A DNA stretch of 64,000 nt. Origin: UBA4656 sp002405525 (GTDB lineage Bacteria; Pseudomonadota; Gammaproteobacteria; Xanthomonadales; Ahniellaceae). The notes under the pieces are model-generated. The model had not been told where the DNA came from and made no database searches. It saw only the letters and a program-made list of their open reading frames with translations. The translations under genes and the position numbers were made by a program. Below are positions 45,707 to 55,023 of this stretch, one piece after another. Position 1 is the stretch's first letter, and each line of letters opens with the position of its first letter. The stretch spans positions 1 through 64,000 of the forward strand of contig DAIMGT010000011.1 of NCBI GenBank assembly GCA_036723735.1, written 5' to 3'.

Positions 45707-46569
45707 GGCAGCGCGAGACCCGGCCACCAGGCGAGAATCTGTTCGCCGTAAACAAGTTGCAACCAGCCGGCCGCGGCCAGGAACGGACCAAAGGGAATCG
45801 GGGTGGCGCGGTCGCGTCCGCGCACCACCAGCCACATTCCGCCGATGACCGCACCGACCAGCGACGACAGCAGGATGATCGGCAACAGCCCCGCCGCGCC
45901 GCAGAACGCGCCGAGCGCGCCGAGCAGCTTGAAGTCGCCGTAGCCCATGCCCTCCTTGCCGGTCACGAGCTTGAACAGCCAGTAGACCGACCACAGGAAC
46001 AGATAGCCCGCAGTCGCGCCGAGGATCGCCGCCGCCGGCGGCAGGAACAGCCCATTGGCCGATGCAAGCAGCCCCAGCCAGAGCAGGGGCAAGGTGATCT
46101 GATCGGGAAGCAGTTGTGTGCGCAGATCGATTCCGGTCAACGCCACCAGCGCCCAGGTCGCGACCAGCGCCACGGCGCCCTCGGCGGTCGCGCCGAAGCG
46201 CAACACCACCAGCACGGAGAGCACCGCGGTGGCCGCCTCCACCACCGGATACTGCAGGGAGATCGCCGTGCCGCAGTCCCGGCAGCGCCCGCGCAGGCCG
46301 AGCCACGACAGGATCGGGATGTTCTCCCACCACGCGAGCCGGTGCCCGCACTGCGGACAGCGCGAAGCGCGAATCACAAGGCTCGGTGGCGCTGGTTCGC
46401 CTGTGGGCGACAGGTCCAGCAGTTCACGGGCGTCGATTCGCCACTGATGCATCAACCGTGGCGGCAGGCGCAGGATGACGACGTTCAGGAAGCTGCCGAT
46501 CAGCAGGCCGAGCACCGCCGCGGTCGTGGCCGGCCAGGCGGCCACGATGGCCATGGCGTCATCCAGCAT
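45703..46569 (-). CDS. pilD: Type IV prepilin peptidase/N-methylase PilD
   Basis: 288 residues. Cleaves the leader of prepilins and methylates the new N-terminus in the inner membrane. N-terminal GSFLNVVILRLP; the zinc tetracysteine motif CPQC (C71, C74) ... CRDC (C96, C99); catalytic aspartates in TGIDLRTQLLPD and GYGDFKLLGALGA. Eight or so membrane segments. Its substrate PilA is encoded 15 kb away at 61201. Confidence 0.95.
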   Translation of the reverse strand: MLDDAMAIVAAWPATTAAVLGLLIGSFLNVVILRLPPRLMHQWRIDARELLDLSPTGEPAPPSLVIRASRCPQCGHRLAWWENIPILSWLGLRGRCRDCGTAISLQYPVVEAATAVLSVLVVLRFGATAEGAVALVATWALVALTGIDLRTQLLPDQITLPLLWLGLLASANGLFLPPAAAILGATAGYLFLWSVYWLFKLVTGKEGMGYGDFKLLGALGAFCGAAGLLPIILLSSLVGAVIGGMWLVVRGRDRATPIPFGPFLAAAGWLQLVYGEQILAWWPGLALP

Positions 46570-46584
46570 GGCGAACGGACGGCC

Positions 46585-47838
46585 TCAGATCGCGGCGGCC
46601 AGCTTGAACACCGGCAGGTACATGCCGATCACCATGCTGCCCACCAGCGTGCCGATCACCAGCATGATGAACGGCTCGAGCAGCGACGACAGGGCATCGA
46701 CAGCGTTGTTGACCTGCTCTTCGTAGAACTCGGCGACCTTGAACAGCATCGTGTCCAGCGCACCGGATTCCTCGCCGATGGCGGTCATCTGCACCACCAT
46801 GTTGGGGAACAGGTCCACCTGTCGCATGGCGGTGTTCAACTGGTATCCGACCGAGACGTCATCGCGCATTCGCTTGACGGCATCGGAATAGACGATCGAC
46901 CCGGTGGCGCCGGATACGGTGTCGAGCGCCTCGACCAGCGGCACGCCGGCCTTGAAGGTCACCCCCAGCGTGCGCGCGAAACGCGCGATCGCCGAGCTGT
47001 GCAGGATGCCACCGATCACCGGCAGCCTGAGCGAGGTGCGGTCGATCAGGTGTTGCATCGGCACTGAACGCTTGTAGAGCGCCATGAGCCCGAATGCGGC
47101 GCCTGCCGTGCCGACCAGCATCGCCCACCACCAGACCACCATGAAGTCGGACGCCGCCACGATCATCTTGGTGAACGCCGGCAGGTCCGCGCCGAAGGAG
47201 CGGAACAGACCCTCGAAAGTGGGCACCACGAAGATCAGCAGGATGGCGGCCACGATGATCGCGACCGCGAACACCGTCGCCGGATAGAACAACGCCTTCT
47301 TGATCTTGCCCTTGAGGCTTTCGATGTTCTCCTTGTAGGTGGCGACAGTGTCCAGCACCGTGTCGAGCACGCCCGCCGACTCGCCGGCGCGGACCAGGTT
47401 CTGGTAGAGGGCGTCGAACTGGACCGGATGCTTGCCCAGCGCCTCGTTGAGCGTCGAGCCGCTCTCGATGTCGGTCTTGATCGCGGTGAGCAGCTGCTTC
47501 ATCCGCGGGTTGGTCACGCCGCCGGAAATGATGTCGAAGGCTTGCACCATCGGCACCCCGGACTGCATCATGGTGGCCAACTGGCGGCTGAAGATGGCGA
47601 CATCGCGCGGCGTGATGCGCTTGCCGGCGGAGCCGAACAGCGGCTTGGCCTTGGGTGCGATCCGTCGCGGCACGATGCCCTGCTTGCGCAGTTCGGCCTT
47701 GAGCAGCGCCGCGTTCTTGCTCAGCGTCTCGCCCTTGATGGTGACGCCGCGCTTGTCCTTGCCGCTCCAGACGAAGGTCGTCATCTGGCTCAGCTGGCTG
47801 CGGCTCTGCACGCCGGTCTTCGCGGTTGCGGTGGCCAT
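46585..47838 (-). CDS. pilC: Type IV pilus inner-membrane platform protein PilC
   Basis: 417 residues. T2SF-family platform protein. Cytoplasmic N-terminus (FVWSGKDKRGVTIKGE), then two repeated domains with the RQLATMMQSGVPMVQAFDII and RTLGVTFKAGVPLVEALDTV signatures and three membrane segments. Contacts PilB at the base of the machine. Starts 3 bp after pilB. Confidence 0.95.
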   Translation of the reverse strand: MATATAKTGVQSRSQLSQMTTFVWSGKDKRGVTIKGETLSKNAALLKAELRKQGIVPRRIAPKAKPLFGSAGKRITPRDVAIFSRQLATMMQSGVPMVQAFDIISGGVTNPRMKQLLTAIKTDIESGSTLNEALGKHPVQFDALYQNLVRAGESAGVLDTVLDTVATYKENIESLKGKIKKALFYPATVFAVAIIVAAILLIFVVPTFEGLFRSFGADLPAFTKMIVAASDFMVVWWWAMLVGTAGAAFGLMALYKRSVPMQHLIDRTSLRLPVIGGILHSSAIARFARTLGVTFKAGVPLVEALDTVSGATGSIVYSDAVKRMRDDVSVGYQLNTAMRQVDLFPNMVVQMTAIGEESGALDTMLFKVAEFYEEQVNNAVDALSSLLEPFIMLVIGTLVGSMVIGMYLPVFKLAAAI

Positions 47839-47841
47839 GGC

Positions 47842-49566
47842 TTAGTCCTTCGTCACGCGGTTGATTTCGGCGAGGCTGGTCAGCCCGTCGCGGACCTTCT
47901 TCAATGCCGACGCCCGCAGGTCCCGGATGCCGGCTTCCTTCGCGGCGGCGGCGATCTGCAGCGCGTTGCCACCGGACAGGATGATCTTCTGGATCTGTTC
48001 GGCCATCGGCATCACCTGGTAGATGCCGACCCTGCCCTTGTAGCCGTCGTTGCAGCCGGAGCAACCGCCCGCCTCGAACATCTGCATGTTCCGGGCCTCC
48101 GCCTCGCTGAAGCCCTCGGCCACCAGGGCTTCGACCGGAAGATTCAGCGGCCGTTTGCAGTCGTGCAGGCGACGGGCCAGGCGCTGGGCGATGACCAGGG
48201 TGACCGAGGACGTGATGTTGTACGGGGCGATGCCCATGTTCATCAGGCGCGCCACGGTCTGCGGCGCATCGTTGGTGTGCAGGGTGGACAGCACCATGTG
48301 CCCGGTCTGCGCCGCCTTGACCGCGATTTCGGCGGTTTCCAGGTCGCGGATCTCGCCGACCATGATGATGTCGGGGTCCTGGCGCAGGAAGGACCGCAGC
48401 GCGGCGGCGAAGGTCATGCCCTTCTTGGCGTTCTGCTGCACCTGGTTGATGCCGGGCACGCGGATCTCGACCGGGTCTTCGACGGTCGAGATGTTGACGC
48501 CGTCGGTGTTGAGGATGTTGAGCGCGGTGTACAGCGACACGGTCTTCCCCGAGCCCGTGGGCCCGGTCACCAGAACCATCCCGTAGGGCTTGGAAATGGC
48601 GTCGAGGAAGAGCTGCTTCTGGTCTTCCTCGTAGCCCAGCTTCTCGATCCCCAGCTTGGCCGCCGACGCGTCGAGGATTCGCAGCACGATCTTTTCCCCG
48701 AACAGGGTCGGGCAGGTGCTGACACGGAAGTCGATCGCCTTGGTCTTGGAGATGTTCAGCTTGATCCGGCCGTCCTGCGGCACGCGGCGCTCGGCGATGT
48801 CGAGGCCGGCCATCACCTTCAGGCGCGAGGCGATGCGCGCGTTGAGCTTCTGCGGCGGGCTCGCCACCGGCCGCAGGATGCCGTCCATCCGCAGGCGCAC
48901 GCGGTAGACACTTTCGTACGGCTCGAAATGGATGTCGGAGGCGCCGCGCTTGATCGCGTCCAGCAGCACCTTGTTGACGAACTTCACCACCGGCGTGTCG
49001 TCGGCGCCGGACGCGTCGACGCCGCCGCCCTCGTCCGCCTCGTCACCGCCCCCCATGTCGAGGTCGAGATTGTCCAGGCCCTCGTCGTCGCCGACCACGG
49101 AGGCGAGGGTGTCCGCCCCGGCCAGCGCCTGCTCGAGCAGGCGCTCCAACTGGTCTTCGGGAACGATGATCGGCTCCACCGAATGGTTGGTGTTGAACTT
49201 GATCTCGTCCAGCGCGCGCAGGTTGGTGGGGTCGGCGATGCCGACGAACAGCCGGTTGCCGCGCTTGAACAGCGGCAGCGCCTTGTGGGCCCTGATCAGT
49301 TTCTCCTCGACCAGCTTCACCGGCGCGTTCTTGAGGTCCAGCGCGCGGGCGTCGAACAGCGGCATGCCGAACTCGGCGGCCGCGGCGGCCGCGGTCGCGG
49401 CCGCGGGAGCCAGCCCGTTCTGGACCAGGTAGGAGACCAGCGGGATCTTCTGCCGCGCCGCGGCCTCGGCCGCCTTGCGTGCCTCGTCGTCGCCAAGCAC
49501 GCCGTCCACGACCAGACGCCGGGCGATGCCGGTGAGGCCGGTAAGGGCGGCGGGGTTCATCTGCAT
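47842..49566 (-). CDS. pilB: Type IV pilus extension ATPase PilB
   Basis: 574 residues. Hexameric GspE/PilB ATPase that powers pilus assembly. N-terminal MshEN-type domain, Walker A VTGPTGSGKTVSLYTAL, Asp box ISTVEDPVEI, Walker B and His box (EIRDLETAEIAVKAAQTGH), and the zinc CxxC motif CSGCNDGYKGR. The first ATG is 49566; a second lies 6 bp later. Divergent from the glycan island (146 bp between starts). Confidence 0.95.
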   Translation of the reverse strand: MQMNPAALTGLTGIARRLVVDGVLGDDEARKAAEAAARQKIPLVSYLVQNGLAPAAATAAAAAAEFGMPLFDARALDLKNAPVKLVEEKLIRAHKALPLFKRGNRLFVGIADPTNLRALDEIKFNTNHSVEPIIVPEDQLERLLEQALAGADTLASVVGDDEGLDNLDLDMGGGDEADEGGGVDASGADDTPVVKFVNKVLLDAIKRGASDIHFEPYESVYRVRLRMDGILRPVASPPQKLNARIASRLKVMAGLDIAERRVPQDGRIKLNISKTKAIDFRVSTCPTLFGEKIVLRILDASAAKLGIEKLGYEEDQKQLFLDAISKPYGMVLVTGPTGSGKTVSLYTALNILNTDGVNISTVEDPVEIRVPGINQVQQNAKKGMTFAAALRSFLRQDPDIIMVGEIRDLETAEIAVKAAQTGHMVLSTLHTNDAPQTVARLMNMGIAPYNITSSVTLVIAQRLARRLHDCKRPLNLPVEALVAEGFSEAEARNMQMFEAGGCSGCNDGYKGRVGIYQVMPMAEQIQKIILSGGNALQIAAAAKEAGIRDLRASALKKVRDGLTSLAEINRVTKD

Positions 49567-49712
49567 CGCCAGGGTCCCGCAGGCTTCTGAACCCTGAAAG
49601 GTACAGCAAACAGGGACTTGAAAGAACTGGCTAAGGCGCCGGTTGAACGTTTACGATGGTGACGCGCACGCGGCCCCGGTGAACCGCCGGACGCCGCAAC
49701 AGGAGTGAGCCC

Positions 49713-50573
49713 ATGCCGTCGCTGTCGGTCGTGATTCCGGCGAAGAACGAGTCCGCCGCTCTTGGCGAGTTGCTCGCGAGGCTGCGGGCGGCCGCTCCGG
49801 AGGCCGATATCGTGGTGGTGGACGACGGATCCACCGACGATACGCCCGTGGTCGCCGCCGCCGCCGGTGCGCGCGTCGTGCGGCACCGCTACTCGATGGG
49901 CAACGGGGCGGCGATCAAGAGCGGCGCCCGGGCCGCAGGCGGCGAGGTCTTGGTGTTCATGGACGCCGACGGCCAGCATCCCCCCGAGGCCATCCCGAGG
50001 TTGCTCGGGCGGCTCGCGGAAGGATTCGACATGGTGGTCGGCGCGCGGGACCGGTCCGGCCAGGCGAGCGCCGGCCGCAGCCTCGCGAACGGCTTCTACA
50101 ACCGGCTGGCGAGCTGGATGGTGGAGCACCGCATCGCCGACCTGACTTCCGGCTTCCGCGCGGTCAGGGCGTCGAAGTTCCGCGAGTTCCTGCACCTGCT
50201 GCCGAACGGATTCTCCTACCCCACCACGATCACCATGGCCTTCTTCCGCAGCGCCTACGCCGTGGACTACGTCCCCGTCGACGTAGCGCAGCGCATCGGC
50301 AAGAGCCACATCCGGCCGCTGCGTGACGGCGTGCGCTTCGTCATCATCATCCTGCGCATCGCGACGCTCTACGCGCCGTTGAAACTGTTCCTGCCGGTGA
50401 GCGCGGGCTTCGCCGCGCTCGGTCTCGCCAACTACGCCTACACCTTCGCCGTCCAGGGACGCTTCACCAACATGAGTGCGCTGCTGCTGAGTGCTGCCGT
50501 GATCGTGTTCCTGATTGGCCTGATATCGGACCAGATCACGTCCCTGACCTACGCGCGGACGCGGGACGGATGA
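49713..50573 (+). CDS. Family 2 glycosyltransferase, dolichyl-P-sugar synthase type
   Basis: 286 residues. GT2/GT-A domain with SVVIPAKNESAALGELL, VVDDGSTDDTP, RYSMGNGAAIKSG and VFMDADGQHPPEAI (DxD). Two membrane segments at the C-terminus (LFLPVSAGFAALGLANYAY and LLLSAAVIVFLIGLI). This resembles enzymes that load a sugar onto a polyprenyl phosphate, which could then feed the GT-C enzymes of the same island. First gene of the plus-strand half of the island; it overlaps the next gene by 4 bp. Confidence 0.87.
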   Translation: MPSLSVVIPAKNESAALGELLARLRAAAPEADIVVVDDGSTDDTPVVAAAAGARVVRHRYSMGNGAAIKSGARAAGGEVLVFMDADGQHPPEAIPRLLGRLAEGFDMVVGARDRSGQASAGRSLANGFYNRLASWMVEHRIADLTSGFRAVRASKFREFLHLLPNGFSYPTTITMAFFRSAYAVDYVPVDVAQRIGKSHIRPLRDGVRFVIIILRIATLYAPLKLFLPVSAGFAALGLANYAYTFAVQGRFTNMSALLLSAAVIVFLIGLISDQITSLTYARTRDG

Positions 50574-51274
50574 GCGCGTTGCGCGAGGTCGCGCGCCGTT
50601 TCGTGTGCACCCCGTTGCATCCGCAGTGGCTGCTCGGCGCGCGCCGGCCGCCGCCAGGTCTGGACCGGCTGCGGGGCGTGATCCTCGATGTCGGTGCTGC
50701 CGACCAGTGGATCGCGCGCCATCTCTCGCGCGATGTGACCTACGTCGGGCTCGACCATCCGGTGACGGGCGGCGCGCTTTATGGCGCCAGACCGCAGGTG
50801 TTCGGCGACGCGAGCCGGCTGCCTTTTCGCGACTGCTCGTTCGACGGAGTTGTGTGCCTCGAAGTGCTGGAACATGTGCGCGAACCCGAGCAGGCGCTGC
50901 ACGAAATGGCCCGGGTACTGCGCCCGGGCGGGCGTGCGTTCCAGTCCATGCCCTTCCTCTACCCGATACACGATGCGCCGCACGATTACCAGCGATGGAC
51001 CGAAAGCGCGTGGCGACGCAGTGCCGCTGCCGTGGGACTAGAGATCGAAGCGGTTCGGGCCCGAGGTTCGGCCTTGCGCACCGCGGGCCTGCTTGCCTGC
51101 CTTGCGATCGCGGGACCACTGCAGGCGGGGCCACGTTGGCGGCTGGCCCTGCTCCTGTCCCCGGCGGTGCTCGCGGTGCTGGCCCGCAACCTGACGGCCG
51201 TGGTTCTGGACGCGCTGTGGCCCCGTTGGGACGCAATGCCCGGAGGCCTTGAAGTGGTTATGCGACGACCGTGA
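50570..51274 (+). CDS. SAM-dependent methyltransferase, class I
   Basis: 234 residues. Methyltransf_11-like: ILDVGAADQWIARHL in the SAM site (a variant of the usual GxGxG), LPFRDCSFDGVVCLEVLEHVREPEQAL, and LRPGGRAFQSMPFLYPIHDAPHDYQRW. A hydrophobic C-terminal stretch (LLACLAIAGPLQ, LALLLSPAVLAVLA) suggests membrane contact. Likely modifies a sugar or lipid intermediate of the island. ATGA overlap with the GT2 gene and GTGA overlap with the GT4 gene. Confidence 0.8.
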   Translation: MSALREVARRFVCTPLHPQWLLGARRPPPGLDRLRGVILDVGAADQWIARHLSRDVTYVGLDHPVTGGALYGARPQVFGDASRLPFRDCSFDGVVCLEVLEHVREPEQALHEMARVLRPGGRAFQSMPFLYPIHDAPHDYQRWTESAWRRSAAAVGLEIEAVRARGSALRTAGLLACLAIAGPLQAGPRWRLALLLSPAVLAVLARNLTAVVLDALWPRWDAMPGGLEVVMRRP

Positions 51275-52416
51275 TCCGCGACACGCTGCTAATCGTGTCA
51301 ACCTCCTACCCGATCTCGTCCGACGGCAGCGAGGCGGCTGGTGCGTTCGTGGCCGATTTTGCCGCCGCCATGGCGCACCGGATGCCGGTGCGTGTGGTCG
51401 GCCCCGGGTTATCCGCAAGGGTCGAAGCGGGCCCCGGGGTGCCAATCTGGCGCTTCGCGGCAGGAGCCCGGCCGTTGTCCTTGCTGTCGCCGTTCGCGCC
51501 GTGGCACTGGGCGGCGATCGCGCGGACGCTCCATTCGCTGAAGCGGCAGGTGCTTGCGGCCGACGCCGATGACCGGGTCGCGCACACGCTGGCGCTCTGG
51601 GCTCTGCCGTCCGGTTGGGCTGCGCGCGCCCTGCAGCGTGCCAAGGGCGTTCCGTACTCGGTATGGGCTCTTGGCAGCGACATCTGGTCGCTGGGCCGCC
51701 TGCCGGTGGTCGGTAGCATTCTGTCCGGGGTATGCAGCGACGCGGCCGGCGCCTTCGCCGACGGCCTGCAACTCGCGCGCGACGCCGAGGCGATCTGCAA
51801 TCGGCGGTTTGCCTTCATGGCCAGTTGCAGGCGGCTGGACGGGGTCCGCAGCGACCCGATACGCCTGCAGCCTCCTTTCCGCTACCTGTTCCTTGGCCGC
51901 TGGCACACAAACAAGGGCATCGATCTGCTGTTCGATGCCCTGGACTGCCTCGACGAGGGCGCCTGGGCGGCGATCGCCGATGTCCACGTCGCAGGCGGAG
52001 GGCCTTTGCAGCCCATGGTCGAGACCCGCTGCGCTCGACTGCAGAAGGCCGGCAGACCCGTGCGCCTGAGCGGCTTCCTCGATCGCCGGCAGGCCTCGGA
52101 AGCCTTGGGTGCTGCGGATCGACTGCTCCTGCCATCGCGGATCGAGAGCATCCCGGTGGTGTTCTCCGATGCGATGGCCTATCGCCTGCCAGTGGTGTCG
52201 ATGCCGGTTGGCGATCTACCGACTCTGTTGTCCGATGGCACCGGCTGGCTCGCGGATGCGGTCACGGGCGACGCTTTCGCGCGCGCGCTGCGCGCGAGCC
52301 TCCACTGCGGGCACCACGAAGCAGCGATCGAAAGCCTCGCGATGCGCTTCGACGTCGACGCGCAGGCGCGTTCATTCGCCGAATCGATCCGGAAGGCGAA
52401 CCAAGCCCATGGTTGA
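51271..52416 (+). CDS. Family 4 glycosyltransferase
   Basis: 381 residues, GTG start overlapping the preceding stop. GT-B fold with YPISSDGSEAAGAFVADF in the N-terminal half, YLFLGRWHTNKGIDLLFDAL (nucleotide-sugar domain start) and the ExxxxxxxE-type segment RIESIPVVFSDAMAYRLPVV with VGDLPTLL. Transfers an unknown sugar, presumably at the cytoplasmic face. Overlaps the following methyltransferase by 8 bp. Confidence 0.85.
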   Translation: MIRDTLLIVSTSYPISSDGSEAAGAFVADFAAAMAHRMPVRVVGPGLSARVEAGPGVPIWRFAAGARPLSLLSPFAPWHWAAIARTLHSLKRQVLAADADDRVAHTLALWALPSGWAARALQRAKGVPYSVWALGSDIWSLGRLPVVGSILSGVCSDAAGAFADGLQLARDAEAICNRRFAFMASCRRLDGVRSDPIRLQPPFRYLFLGRWHTNKGIDLLFDALDCLDEGAWAAIADVHVAGGGPLQPMVETRCARLQKAGRPVRLSGFLDRRQASEALGAADRLLLPSRIESIPVVFSDAMAYRLPVVSMPVGDLPTLLSDGTGWLADAVTGDAFARALRASLHCGHHEAAIESLAMRFDVDAQARSFAESIRKANQAHG

Positions 52417-53152
52417 CCCGCCAAGCAAAGTCGATCCCCGGTGGGGCGCGGAGCAGCGCGAGGAAAAGGCGCAGGGCATCCTGCACACGCTTCTTGCGAT
52501 CGAGGGTGCCGAAGTCCTGCGCGGTACCTGGGTCGACGTCGGCTGCGGCAGCGGAGCCATCGCTGCCGATCTCGCCGGCCGCGTCGACCGGATCGTCGGC
52601 ATCGATCCCGAAGCGTGGTCTCGCTGGCCGGACTTGTCCCGCGCGCACGCCAATCTGCGGTTTCATGCTGGGTCGTACCGCGATCTCGCGGCGATCTTGT
52701 CGCCGGCGAGCGTGGACGTCGCGGTGTGCAATCAGGTCTACGAGCACGTCGATTCCCCACCCGATCTGCTGGCCTGCATCCATAGGGTCCTGCGGTCTGG
52801 CGGAATCTGCTACTTCGCCGGTCCCAACCTGCTGTGGCCGATCGAGCCCCACGTCCACCTTCCGTTCGTGCACTGGATTCCACGCGCCGCCGCGATCCGG
52901 CTGCTGCAGTGGGTGGGCGGCGAACGACATCGGGATCTCGATGCGCACTCGCTGGACTTCTGGCGTTTGCGCAGGCTGTTCGGGCGCACCGGCTTCTCGG
53001 CCCGATCCGCATTCGCCGCGCGCGCGCGCGCAGGGGTTGACCTTGGCGATACGGGGCTTGCGATGCGCGCGGCCGCTTCGATGCCCGGCATCGTCGAGCG
53101 GGCCATGCAGCCGCTCCTGCCCGGGTTCGTCTATGTCCTACGTAAAATCTGA
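52409..53152 (+). CDS. SAM-dependent methyltransferase
   Basis: 247 residues. Rossmann SAM site TWVDVGCGSGAIAADLA, acidic post-I region RIVGIDPEAW, motif VAVCNQVYEHVDSPPDLL, and GGICYFAGPNLLWPIEPH. Typical of methyltransferases in O-antigen and exopolysaccharide clusters. ATG 52409 lies within the end of the GT4 gene. The acceptor is unknown. Confidence 0.82.
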   Translation: MVDPPSKVDPRWGAEQREEKAQGILHTLLAIEGAEVLRGTWVDVGCGSGAIAADLAGRVDRIVGIDPEAWSRWPDLSRAHANLRFHAGSYRDLAAILSPASVDVAVCNQVYEHVDSPPDLLACIHRVLRSGGICYFAGPNLLWPIEPHVHLPFVHWIPRAAAIRLLQWVGGERHRDLDAHSLDFWRLRRLFGRTGFSARSAFAARARAGVDLGDTGLAMRAAASMPGIVERAMQPLLPGFVYVLRKI

Positions 53153-53178
53153 CCGTTACGCGTTTCCGCACGCATCCC

Positions 53179-54051
53179 ATGATCGACCTGCAATCTGACG
53201 CGTGGATCTCGGCGTTGAGGGTCGGGCTGGGTGCGGATCTGCGCGCAACCGCGAGATCTGCCGGGGCGGAATACCTTGCGCTGTTCCGCGCCGGACCGTT
53301 CAGGATCGCGTACCCGGACTTCCCGTTCGGCATGGGCCCGGTCGATCGCGAGCGACTGCGGACCTTGCTTGCAGTCGCGAGGGAGATCGGCGCCGACGTG
53401 GTCCGCCTGCAGTGCGACTCGGAGCCCCAGAGTGTGGGGACCCTTGCCGCGCATCGGCTGCAGGGCGTGAGGATCGAAAGCCTCGCGGACTGGGACGAAT
53501 CGAGAATCGAGAAGGCGCGCCGCGCGCGAAATCGCAGCAGTCGGTCGAGGCTCACGGTGCGCCGGGGAACCTCGCCGGACGGCGAGATCGCTTACCGGCT
53601 GTATCGGGCCACCGTCCTGCGGCACGGCGGAAGCCTGCGCTACTCACGCGCCTACTTCGAGGCGATCGCGCCGCACGCGGCGCTCGTCGCGGAAATCGAT
53701 GGCGTTCCCTGCGGCTTCGTCTGTACGGGACGCATCGGTTCCCTAGGCGTATATCTGCACGGCGGACATGATCCGGCGGTGCGTGCGCTCTATCCATCCG
53801 ACGCGTTGTTCCTGTCGATGCTCAGGGAAGCGAAGTCCGAAGGGCTGGAGTCCTTCGACTTCCTCCCGTCGCCACCCGCCCAGCGGTCCTTGGTCGACTA
53901 CAAGGTTGCATGGGGGGGGCGACCCGTCGACATCGTGGTCCATGACGTTGCAATCCGCCCGCTGAGGGCACGCGCCTTCGAACTTGCATACACTTTGTCC
54001 TCGATGTTCCGCAGGGCGATGAGGTTCCGCGCGGGTGTGCGCCGTGAGTGA
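53179..54051 (+). CDS. GNAT/FemAB-like acyl- or aminoacyltransferase
   Basis: 290 residues. The fold resembles double-GNAT proteins of the FemAB/BioF2-like group: first half with IAYPDFPFGMGPVDRERL, second with AYRLYRATVLRHGGSLRYSRAYFEAI, LVAEIDGVPCGFVCTG and the acceptor region LDSP-type segment seen here as SFDFLPSPPAQRSLVDYK. Such proteins acylate or aminoacylate sugars in surface polysaccharide pathways. The precise chemistry cannot be read from sequence. Last gene of the plus-strand half of the island; the next gene is convergent after 210 bp. Confidence 0.6.
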   Translation: MIDLQSDAWISALRVGLGADLRATARSAGAEYLALFRAGPFRIAYPDFPFGMGPVDRERLRTLLAVAREIGADVVRLQCDSEPQSVGTLAAHRLQGVRIESLADWDESRIEKARRARNRSSRSRLTVRRGTSPDGEIAYRLYRATVLRHGGSLRYSRAYFEAIAPHAALVAEIDGVPCGFVCTGRIGSLGVYLHGGHDPAVRALYPSDALFLSMLREAKSEGLESFDFLPSPPAQRSLVDYKVAWGGRPVDIVVHDVAIRPLRARAFELAYTLSSMFRRAMRFRAGVRRE

Positions 54052-54261
54052 GTGCGATCACCGTCGCCGCGGTCCGCGCCGGGCCGCGCCCCGCGTCGCC
54101 GGGCGTCCGCGGCGTGGTGGCGCGGCATTCCACGCCGATGCCGCCTGCCTCACCGCGGCGAGTGTGGCCGGCTCCAGTGCACTGAGCCCGGCCGCCGGTG
54201 GCCTGCGGTCTTCGCCGCCCGCGCGCGGCGGCTGCGGCCAGAGCTCGCGACCAGAAAATGC

Positions 54262-55023
54262 TCAGCTGTGCGCTTCGAGAACGAGGTCGACGTAATCCCA
54301 GGGCGGAATGCCGACCGCACGCACGAACCATCCTTCCAGCATCGCGATCAGTGGCCACAGCGCTCGAGGAACGATACCGGTCCGGATCAGTGGGACCAGC
54401 GGGAACCTTCCGCTCCGCATGATCGCCGTCCGATCGACGACGAAGCCTGCGGCCTCCAGCAGCGCCTTCCACTCAGCAGGAGTGCGGAACACCTTTATCC
54501 CGTCGTTAGACAGCCCGTGCCGCCGCTTCGCCTGCTCGATGATCACGATCAGCGCTCCAGGCCTCATGCTGGCCCTGATCTCGCGCAGGAGTTGTTCGGC
54601 GTCCGCATCATCGAGCAGGTAGATCAGCACGCCATAGGTCACCACGGCATCGACCGATGATCGGCGAAGCGGCAGGCTGACGCCGTCCGACCTGGCGAAG
54701 ATGCATGGATAGGTGGCGCATCTTCGGGCAGCCTGGGCCAGCAGTCCTTGGGCAATGTCGATCCCGACGACGACTCGGCCGTCGCGCAGCAGCGGCAGTG
54801 ATGCGCTTCCGGATCCGCAGCCATAGTCGAGCACGACCTCAAAGCGGTCCGCTCCGTCCGCGTCGACGCGAGTGAGCGCCGCCTTGAAGGCCCGGTCCCG
54901 CAGCCATGCGATGTATCGGTTCTTCTCGCCGCGCCGGTCATTGGGGTCGATGATCGACGTGTCGGGATCGAGCTGCGACAGCGATTCCCAATGGCGCCGG
55001 ATGCGTACGATGTAGTCACTCAT
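54262..55023 (-). CDS. SAM-dependent methyltransferase
   Basis: 253 residues. SAM-binding motif VLDYGCGSGSASLPLL and GIDIAQGLLAQAARR, motif AVVTYGVLIYLLDDADAEQLLREI, then RPGALIVIIEQ. Resembles ubiE-like or glycan O-methyltransferases. It overlaps the upstream UPF0104 gene by 8 bp and ends the minus-strand operon of the island. Confidence 0.8.
   Translation of the reverse strand: MSDYIVRIRRHWESLSQLDPDTSIIDPNDRRGEKNRYIAWLRDRAFKAALTRVDADGADRFEVVLDYGCGSGSASLPLLRDGRVVVGIDIAQGLLAQAARRCATYPCIFARSDGVSLPLRRSSVDAVVTYGVLIYLLDDADAEQLLREIRASMRPGALIVIIEQAKRRHGLSNDGIKVFRTPAEWKALLEAAGFVVDRTAIMRSGRFPLVPLIRTGIVPRALWPLIAMLEGWFVRAVGIPPWDYVDLVLEAHS

Noticed and set aside
54052..54261. Small gene in the gap between the two island operons
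   Set aside because: Frames here are short, Arg/Ala/Pro-rich and have no ribosome site; the region is between convergent genes.
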